This document shows, piece after piece, positions 56,612 to 64,000 of a stretch of DNA of 64,000 nucleotides. Where the stretch lies: positions 21,720,010-21,784,009 of the forward strand of contig CM119268.1 of the NCBI GenBank assembly GCA_051294375.1, read 5' to 3'. Origin of the DNA: Paraspadella gotoi. Its lineage: Eukaryota > Chaetognatha. A model generated the notes under the pieces. It worked only from the letters and a program-made list of their open reading frames with translations, made no database searches and was not told the origin of the DNA. Made by a program: the position numbers and the translations under genes. Numbering within the stretch: the first letter of the stretch is position 1; the number at the start of each line of letters is the position of its first letter.

Positions 56612-58780
56612 AGGAGAGAGAAAGGGGGGAGGAACTTTTAGACCGCTGACCCTTGTACTGCCATCCGTTTGGAGAAACAAATCATTTCAAAGTTTTAAAG
56701 TTTCCGGCGAATCAGATTTTTTTTTACTTTTTATCATTTGTTATCATCGATTCAAATCTTCAAACTTGTGATATTCTCTGCCTTTTTAGTTTAAAATATC
56801 CGTTTTAAACGCGATTCTTTCTGCATATAATTCTTTCTATATATAATTCTAAATCTTTCTACCCTCAAAAAAAGTTTGAACTTTTTACTTTCAGTTCATG
56901 AATTAATAATAACTTTTCTTCGAAAATTTCTCTCTCACGGTTTTTTTTTTTTTTTTTTTCAAATTCGACCTTAAACTATTTATGTTTCCCTCGAACGAAC
57001 GATTATTTGACGTCAGTTGGAAACTTTATGACCCAAAAATCTAAGTTTTACTCATTGAATCATCTTCGTTTTAATATCGTCGTCGTCGTCGTCGTCGTCG
57101 TCCGTTATTTTACGAACTCGCGAACCCGAGCGAAATTCTTCACATTTTTCTAAATTGAAATGGGTTATATTGGTTACGAAAGCCGCCCAGGTTCAACTGT
57201 GAGCGAGAGAGCGAGAGAGAGAGAGAGAGAGAGAAGAAGAGAGAGGAGGAGAGAGAGAGAGAGAGAGAGAGAAGAAGGAAGCAAGAGAGAGAGACACGAA
57301 TACCATCTCTTTTCTTCTTTGCCAAGTCAATTAGACATTGATTTTTTAACTCCAGAGTCGACGACACGAGAAGATGAGTCATGAATGGAGTCTCTCGCTC
57401 TCTCGCTCTCTCTCTTTCTTACTCTCTCTCTCTTACTCTCTCTCTCTCTTACTCTCTCTCTCTTTTCTTTAAACCTTATTTTTCTTTCCTTCTTTCTCTC
57501 TTTCTCTTTCTTTCTCTTTTTCTCTTTTTCTCTTTCTCTTTCTTTCGCTTTTTTTATTTTTTTATTTGTTTCTCTTTTTCCTTTTCTCTATCTATCTATC
57601 TCCCTTTATTTCTATTCATTTCTTAAAGCTTTTTTTTCTTCTGTTTCTTTTTTTCTTTTTTTCTTTTTTTCTTTTTTTCTTTTTTTCTTTTTTTCTTTTT
57701 TTCTTTTTTTCTTTTTTTCTTTTCGTGGTTGAAACTCGAAACTTGAAACTCTCCACGTTGAACCTGGGAACTGAGTTTTAGCGACACTGAATTTCCAGCT
57801 GTTCGTTGCGCTGTTCTTTCAGTCACCTGCTCATTAACGGGTCATTAATCATTTCACTAATTACGTAATATTTTTGGTAAATTGATTCGTTTGGTTTTAT
57901 TTTCATTTTTTATGTTTTTATATATTCTTATTTACGATATTTTAAACGCGTTTTATTTTCTTAATTCAATTCACCCGACGAATGTTTTGATACCGCCGGT
58001 CCGTTGGTCGCTCAGTGAATCACGCTCCGCCGGTCCGCTTCTGTTTTTCGTCCCCAAAACAAAACAACCTTTTGCTTGTCATAGAAAAAATGGAAAAACA
58101 AAACAAAACACGATTTTGCTAGTCATAGGAAAAATGGGAAAAAAATTTTAAGAATTTTTATTTGCGCCTCGAGTACTCGCGGAGTAACTCTACAAGTAAC
58201 TTTTTGGTCGATCTGTCAGTCGGTGTGTCGTTAAAAAAGCTTATAACTCACCCATACTTTGTTGCTCATTTGTTATGACAAGAAAAAAACTTAAATTTAA
58301 GCCTTTTGTTTTTTCTCATATAAACTATATATATATATTTCAATTCAGTACGTATCTAAAATACACAGAAATATACGGGATAACAAAGTCACTTTTGAAT
58401 TTAAGTTCTTATTTTCAAAAATTGGGATTTTCTCGTTAAATTTAATAAAGTTGTTAAGTTATTAGGTTATTTTCTTTATTTTCCTTATGACAAGCAAAGA
58501 CCAAGCTTCAAATCTTCTCCGGATTTCTTTGAAAAACTCCTTACAGAAACTTCTTTCTTTCTTTTCAAACTGAATAATTTTAAAAACAGTTTAAATTCGT
58601 AACAAAACTTTTTTCTAAGTATAATTTTTGCCTTTTTTCTCCTTCGTAATTTAAATTTTAAAAAAGTATAAAAAAACGTTAGTTGTTTTATTCATTCGTT
58701 GGTTTGTACCGACTTATTTATTTTGTTTATTTAGTTGACAAAGTATATATATAAATTATAGCAAACACAATCGATCCCTC
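55700..58780. other. Repeat-rich intergenic DNA
   Basis: GAC/ATG runs at 55855-55945, (TC) and (GA) blocks at 56200-56275, 56345-56380 and 56540-56630, GTC run at 57079-57102, GA block at 57200-57275, TC blocks at 57385-57465 and CTTTTTTT repeats at 57650-57722. No gene recognised. Confidence 0.6.
57650..57722. repeat. (CTTTTTTT)n octanucleotide array
   Basis: Nine near-perfect units of C followed by seven T. Confidence 0.95.
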
Positions 58781-59228
58781 GAAGAAAAAAAAAATACGAG
58801 GAAACGCGGGACACAAATGTCACCAATGTCATAATGTCCCAAATGTCATAATATCACAAATGTCATAATTGATTCGTTGTAGATAATAATAATAATTTAT
58901 TTATTAATTTACTAAATTCTAAACACCAATTTCCAATCACCGTTCAAAAAGAAAATCTAAATTCCTGATCCGAATTTCAAATCTGAGCACAAAATTAAAA
59001 CATCGCCGAATCCTCACAATAAATCTGGACACCAAATCCTCAAAATAAATCCCCATACCTAATATTTACAATAAATCTGGACACCAAATCCTCAAAATAA
59101 ATCTCCATACCAAATCTTTACAATAAATCCGACACCAAATCCTCACTCCTGCCTCTTCGCTCACGAATCCGCGACGAGAGAGAGAGAGAGAGACGAGAGA
59201 GAGACGTAGAGAGAGAGAGAGAGAGAGA

Positions 59229-59284
<56 letters not shown>

Positions 59285-60565
59285 GAGACGCTCGTGACGA
59301 ACTTCGGTTCCGAAATCCTCAACCGCAAAATAAGGAAAAAAAAAACAAAAAGCGAAACGAAACTTTTCTTCTTGTTTTTCTCGTCTCTTTTTATATATTT
59401 TTCTGTCGTTTTATGTCAATTTTTTTTAATGATTATTTTTATTAATAAAAAATCAAATACAAAAAAAATCTTCTTAAATTCTCTGTTTTTTTTTCTTCTT
59501 AGTACAAAAGTAAAGAAAAAAAGGAAAAATCAATATAATGTTCATTTTTTACTGCGGATATGGAACACCTGTTTTGGCTTTAAACGTTCCACCTTCCGGT
59601 TTTTCCACCTGTCGTTTTTCAAACAGATGCCGACTTCCATCTCCTACGCCTGTCTCGGTCTTTTACTTGCCCACCTATTTCCACTTTCCTAATTTCCACC
59701 CCGCCTCGATTTCCACTTTCCTACTTTCCACTACGTCCTAATTTCTACTTTCCTACTTTCCACTACGTCCTAATTTCCACTTTCCTAAAATCCTTGTTCC
59801 ACCTTTTCATTTTTACAAAAGCCCCCAGAACCGAGCTTATTCAAGAACCGCAAGATAAAATACAACAAATAACAAAACTGAGTCAATATTTAGCTAATAC
59901 CCCAAAAATTATTTTGATAACATAAGTTATTAGCTAAAACGGATGTATGTACAATTTTGTACATATATATGTAGGTATATAATTCGCAAGACTACGATTT
60001 TTGTAATTTTTTGTTAAAAATTGAATTCAAATTTTTGCAAGAGCGATCTTTTTCGAAATTTTATGCAAACGAACTCAGATATCAACTCGAGTTTTGACCC
60101 TATTTAAGTTTGAGCAAACAATGTCGGATCTGCCCACGATAATTATGCGATAATCAGCTAAAAATCATCATTTTTTTCAACTTGTATTATTTTTTTAACT
60201 CGCATAATTTTTTTAATCCGTATTATTTTTTCAACTCGCATAATTTTTTTAACTCACATCTTTTTTTTAACTTGCGGACGGACGGATGGACGGACGGACG
60301 GACATCGTTTTTTTTTTTTGATGTAATAAAAATGATTTAACGACAAGATTTAGGGGTGGGACCGACGGACCAACAAAGTGAATTATAGAGTCGGAATCTG
60401 CTGATAAGCAGATCCGACTAAACAACCTTCATGTAGCCTCTCTCTCTCTCTCTCTCTCTCTTTTCCTTTTAACGACCGAGATAACAACGAATTCAAAAAA
60501 TAGTTAATTTCGGCAAAAGCAACGGATAATTAAAATTAGTTAATATCTTATTATATGAATATTCA

Positions 60566-60597
<32 letters not shown>

Positions 60598-60704
60598 ACT
60601 GTCATGACCGATCGAGATAATTTCCGTCCTGATATTCACACGAATCAAGACGAAAAGGGTGAAAGGAAATTCAGACCAAAAGACAAAAGTGAGAATTACA
60701 AAAA

Positions 60705-60767
<63 letters not shown>

Positions 60768-61080
60768 GGATAAAAAGTTTTAAAAAATCATAATTAAGGA
60801 ATCTTTTTGATTTTGAATTCCTTCTAGACCGAGAAAAAAGTTTTTTTTTAACTTTTATCGAGTTAAGTTTTTTTTCTTTCTATATCTGGCGCACATGCGT
60901 AATGAGGTCCGGGAAGAGAGAGANNNNNNNNNNTTATCAGTTGGAATCTGAAAAGTTTAAAAATCATTCGAATTAAAACTGTTGGCTTCATTGACGTTTT
61001 AATTCAACCGAATGTTAGTATTAAAATTGTTTAATTAACTTTAGGAAGGTAAATGTTATTAAACATTCCTTACATAAAAC
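58780..61080. other. Repeat-rich intergenic DNA
   Basis: ATGTCATAAT-type tandem repeats at 58820-58870, a ~50-bp tandem motif (CAAATCCTCAAAATAAATC) at 59020-59150, (GA)n at 59174-59285, TTTCCACT repeats at 59685-59790, TTTTAACTCGCATAA repeats at 60180-60270, a GGAC run at 60277-60303, (GAAA)n at 60567-60597 and 60705-60767, and a 10-N gap at 60924-60933. No gene recognised. Confidence 0.6.
60380..60413. repeat. Short inverted repeat (hairpin)
   Basis: AGTCGGAATCTGCT, a four-base loop, then AGCAGATCCGACT. It lies shortly after a GGAC run and may be the end of a foldback-type element. Confidence 0.5.
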
Positions 61081-61099
61081 GCGAATTCCAGCTCTGAAG

Positions 61100-61150
61100 C
61101 CGCAGCAGCAGCCGCAGCAGCAGCCGCAGCAGCAGCCGCAGCAGCAGCTG
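61100..61150 (+). repeat. CAGCAGCAGCCG repeat
   Basis: Four 12-bp units that read PQQQ on plus; the frame then closes at LVEC and a stop. Coding status unknown. Confidence 0.8.
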
Positions 61151-61581
61151 GTCGAATGTTAATCAGAATTCCGTTTTATTTGATCATATGTTTGTGAATA
61201 AAATAAAATAATGTTTATTCTTCTGAAAAAACAACAACAACAACAACAAAACTCGAATTCTTTTTTTTTGGGTCGAAATTCAAATTCCGAAAGAAAAAAA
61301 ATACGCACAAAAACATTAATATTATAAAAAAGTCTAAAACTATGCAAAATTCTGACAATTGAGATAAAGGTTTAAAAAAAAATGGACAAAGAATTTTTTT
61401 TTTTCGAATCATCGCCTACAACATTTTTAAAGTCATTGTCCCGTGAGCCGATTGGATTCTTATTAAAATATTTCATTCGTTTCTTCTTATTTTATTTCAG
61501 AAATAAAAAAAAAACAGAGCGACGACGAAATCTAAAAAATAAAACAAAAAACAAAAAAACGGAAAGAAAAAAAAAACAAAC

Positions 61582-61642
61582 ATGAAATCGACTTGGTTAG
61601 GAAAATTGCTTGGCCCGTCAAAACTGAGAGATTCGTCGAGGA

Positions 61643-61719
<77 letters not shown>

Positions 61720-62101
61720 AGAGAGAAGCAAGAGAGAGAGAGACTCCCAGTCCCCCCACTCCCCGATTCAAACTTCCATCGCAGCGATGCAGGGACGTTT
61801 CTCGCCTCTTCGTCTCTCGTCGCGACAAGATCCGAATATATACATCGATTTGGAGGATTTCACGTCGCCCGGTGACGGAGACTCGTCAGAACGTCCGTCA
61901 CGAACTCCGGTCACGAACTCCGTCACGACTCCGATCAGCCAAATTCGGTGACCACGTCACAGTCCACGTTCACCACGGGCGTTGGGAGTGACGATGAATT
62001 GTTCGACGTGGAGACGCCGCCGCCGACGACGACGCCGACGACGACGCCGACGACGACGACAGAGACGACGATGTTTGGATTCGCAGCGACAACGCCGACG
62101 G
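61582..62101 (+). CDS. Unidentified gene 5' part, Thr/Pro-rich
   Basis: A start at 61582 reads MKSTWLGKLLGPSKLRDS. A (GA)n array follows at 61645-61742, then an acceptor near 61783 and an exon reading AMQGRFSPLRLSSRQDPNIY, IDLEDFTSPGDGDSSE, RTPVTNSV. The frame then breaks, but the next frame is clearly coding: DQPNSVTTSQSTFTTGVG, SDDELFDVETPPP, TTTP repeats, MFGFAATTPT, donor GTAAGG at 62102. The sequence has CACGACTCCG where neighbouring repeats read CACGAACTCCG, so one missing A near 61930 explains the break. The family is not recognised, and the link from the first segment to this exon is uncertain. Confidence 0.45.
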
Positions 62102-62109
62102 TAAGGTCG

Positions 62110-63850
62110 TCGTTGTTGTTGTTGTTGTTGTTGTTGTTAAGTTTGCGGTTGTCGTTATCCTTATAGCTCCTGTTTGGTTTAAGCGATTACCCGTAAAATT
62201 ATAACAATTTTTTTTTATTTATCAATTTTATAAAATTTTTAAATCAAAAATAAAAGCTTANNNNNNNNNNNNNNNNNNNNNNNNNNNNNNNNNNNNNNNN
62301 NNNNNNNNNNNNNNNNNNNNNNNNNNNNNNNNNNNNNNNNNNNNNNNNNNNNNNNNNNNNNNNNNNNNNNNNNNNNNNNNNNNNNNNNNNNNNNNNNNNN
62401 NNNNNNNNNNCAGCTTATAACCATAAAGTAATAAGTTTAATTCTAACCTAATACTTACCTATAAAGATAACCATATATTTTTTAGGATCCTTTCAAGCCT
62501 GGTTTTAAGATAGAAACCCAAAAAATAGCTGTTAACATAATTTTTTTTAAAAAGTAAAGATTTTTATTCATAATTTTTTAAAAATTTTATAATTTTTTTT
62601 CTATTAAAAATTGAAAAAAATTATATATTAAATAATATAATAATAATATAATATAATATATGTATTCATGCTAATCATTCATTCAAAAATCAAACTTTGT
62701 TAATATAATATATATAATTATCAAAATATTTTTTTTAAATTTTTATTATAATACTTAATATTAATTTTAAATATTTAATAATTATTTTTTATTAGCACGG
62801 TCTGCGATTTACACTTAAATGAGCGCAGCCACTCCAAGATCTTCTTTTTTTCCCTTTCACTTAATAATTCTGCTCAGAGAACAAAAGTTACTTTTTATTC
62901 AAACTGACGAACAAGAATTATTTTTTTTTTGACAACGGACTTTCTTTGTCCTTACGTCCGTCCGTCCGTCGGATTGAATTTCTCTTTTATGTCAAAGGGT
63001 CGTATATATTTCTGGCGCGACGGGCGAGTTCCGCCCGCGGCCGGCCGTGCCGTTTCGGTTCTGGTTTCCTTCAGTCATTTGAGTCGACGTCGACTCAGAA
63101 TTTCTTTTCCAATTTCGAGGAAGTAAAAATATTTTCGTCGTCGTCGTCGTCGTCGTCAACTAGGCCACTTTCCGTGTGACCATGTGACAATTTTTTGACC
63201 CCGTGATCTCACAACGAAGGAAGATTCATTTTATTACCTTTCATTGTCTCTCTTTCTCTATCTTTATGTCTCTGTTTATGTCCGTCTGTCTGTCTCTCTC
63301 TCTCTCTCTCTCACTCTCTCACTCTCTCATTCTCTCACTCTCTCTCTCTCACACACACACAAACCGGTGACCCAATCCTCATGTTTAGTCGAAAATTCTC
63401 CCGCATTTTCTTGATTTTCGATTTTTCATATTTTATTTTGCTATTTATTTTTTTTTGCAATACCTTACTTACTTCCTTAAAAATACAAATCGTTTTATCA
63501 CGATTCGGTCAATAGCCAAATATGCTCCGCTCGAGTTGCTTCTCTTCCTTCAGAAAGGAATTTGATTTCCGAGTTTCCGCCTTTAATCTTTAATCCGCTT
63601 CGTCACGAGATATACTAGACGTTACTTCAAAATCACGAAAGATTTTATTACGTCTCATTTCTCTTACTTAGATTTGTTATATTTTAATATTTTTAGAATG
63701 AAGACTCGAACAAGAGTCGAAATATGTCTGTTTATACTAAATAAAATCGTTGTAGTACAAATCTAAACTTTGTTTTCGCCAACTACCACAATATTTTTGG
63801 TGTGTAATTACTAAATATAAAAAAATTCCTACCGCATTCTTGATCGTGAA
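62110..63850. other. Intron or intergenic DNA
   Basis: GTT run at 62108-62137, 150-N gap at 62261-62410, AT-rich DNA to 62900, a GC-rich island at 62990-63120 followed by GTC repeats at 63134-63158, and a (TC)n tract at 63292-63345. No firm exon was found. Confidence 0.5.
62261..62410. other. Assembly gap (150 N)
   Basis: Unresolved bases in AT-rich DNA. Confidence 0.99.
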
Positions 63851-63867
63851 GAGACAGTAATTATTGT

Positions 63868-64000
63868 TACATAAGCAGTCCCTGAACTTCGGATCAGGCT
63901 GTAACACCTTGTTACCCTCTTAACTGCTAGGCGACCACCGGGCTAGCACCCCGGACCTTGGGGTTGAGAGGCAAATGACTTGCCTCCAGCACCAATGGCC
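63868..64000 (-). mobile_element. tRNA-derived SINE-like fragment
   Basis: On the minus strand TGGTCGCCTAGCAGTTAAGA matches the A-box region of tRNA-derived SINEs, preceded by GC-rich sequence and followed by CCTGATCCGAAGTTCAGGGA. It runs off the right edge. Confidence 0.4.

Overview
The window is metazoan nuclear DNA from a draft assembly. It has multi-exon genes with GT/AG introns, AT-rich non-coding sequence, GC-richer exons, a very high load of micro- and minisatellites, and six N gaps. Gene content (an SLC6 transporter, a FEZ/UNC-76 homologue, a tetraspanin, an ankyrin-RING protein) says animal, probably an invertebrate. I cannot name the phylum. There are no prokaryotic features.

Layout. 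(1) 1-16.3 kb: an SLC6 sodium-coupled transporter gene on the minus strand. TM1-TM10 exons lie at 12.66-16.28 kb. The 3' part (TM11, TM12, long cytoplasmic tail) occurs twice in direct orientation: a mostly readable copy at 1-4.8 kb and an indel-ridden copy at 10.1-12.6 kb. The first copy carries a ~2.95 kb DNA transposon with 8-bp target duplications, and the second has the empty site. A short stretch of unidentified plus-strand exons (about 4.84-6.15 kb) and AT-rich DNA separate the copies. (2) 18.7-19.6 kb: two plus-strand exons of a FEZ/UNC-76 homologue. (3) 21.0-23.6 kb: minus-strand 3' exons of a tetraspanin (extracellular loop 2 and TM4). (4) 23.67-51.49 kb: an inverted duplication with ~13-14 kb arms around a (GA)n centre at ~38.1 kb. 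The right arm carries, in order, tetraspanin 5' exons (minus), FEZ 3' exons (plus), an unidentified type II membrane-protein-like gene (plus) and ankyrin exons (plus). The left arm holds the same exons inverted, with more indels. (5) 51.68-52.43 kb: the terminal RING exon of the ankyrin gene, just outside the right arm. (6) 52.4-64 kb: mostly repeats, one unidentified coding segment at 61.6-62.1 kb, and a tRNA-like SINE fragment at the right edge.

The exons tell a coherent story. If the left arm (about 23.64-38.1 kb) is left out, the FEZ exons at 18.7-19.6 kb join those at 40.3-42.3 kb in phase, the tetraspanin runs from 39.95 to 21.05 kb (with one phase mismatch at the junction), and the ankyrin-RING gene is complete in the right arm plus flank. 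So the left arm looks like an intruding second haplotype or misjoined sequence, although a real inverted duplication cannot be excluded. The arms differ by an LTR-like insertion, so they do not come from a single hairpinned molecule.

The most unusual biology is a recurring pattern: several introns start with tandem repeats of their own exon end plus 5' splice site (FEZ, tetraspanin twice, the SLC6 tail, the type II protein gene). Several of these repeats are in frame. Five phase-supported donors also read GTC instead of GTR.
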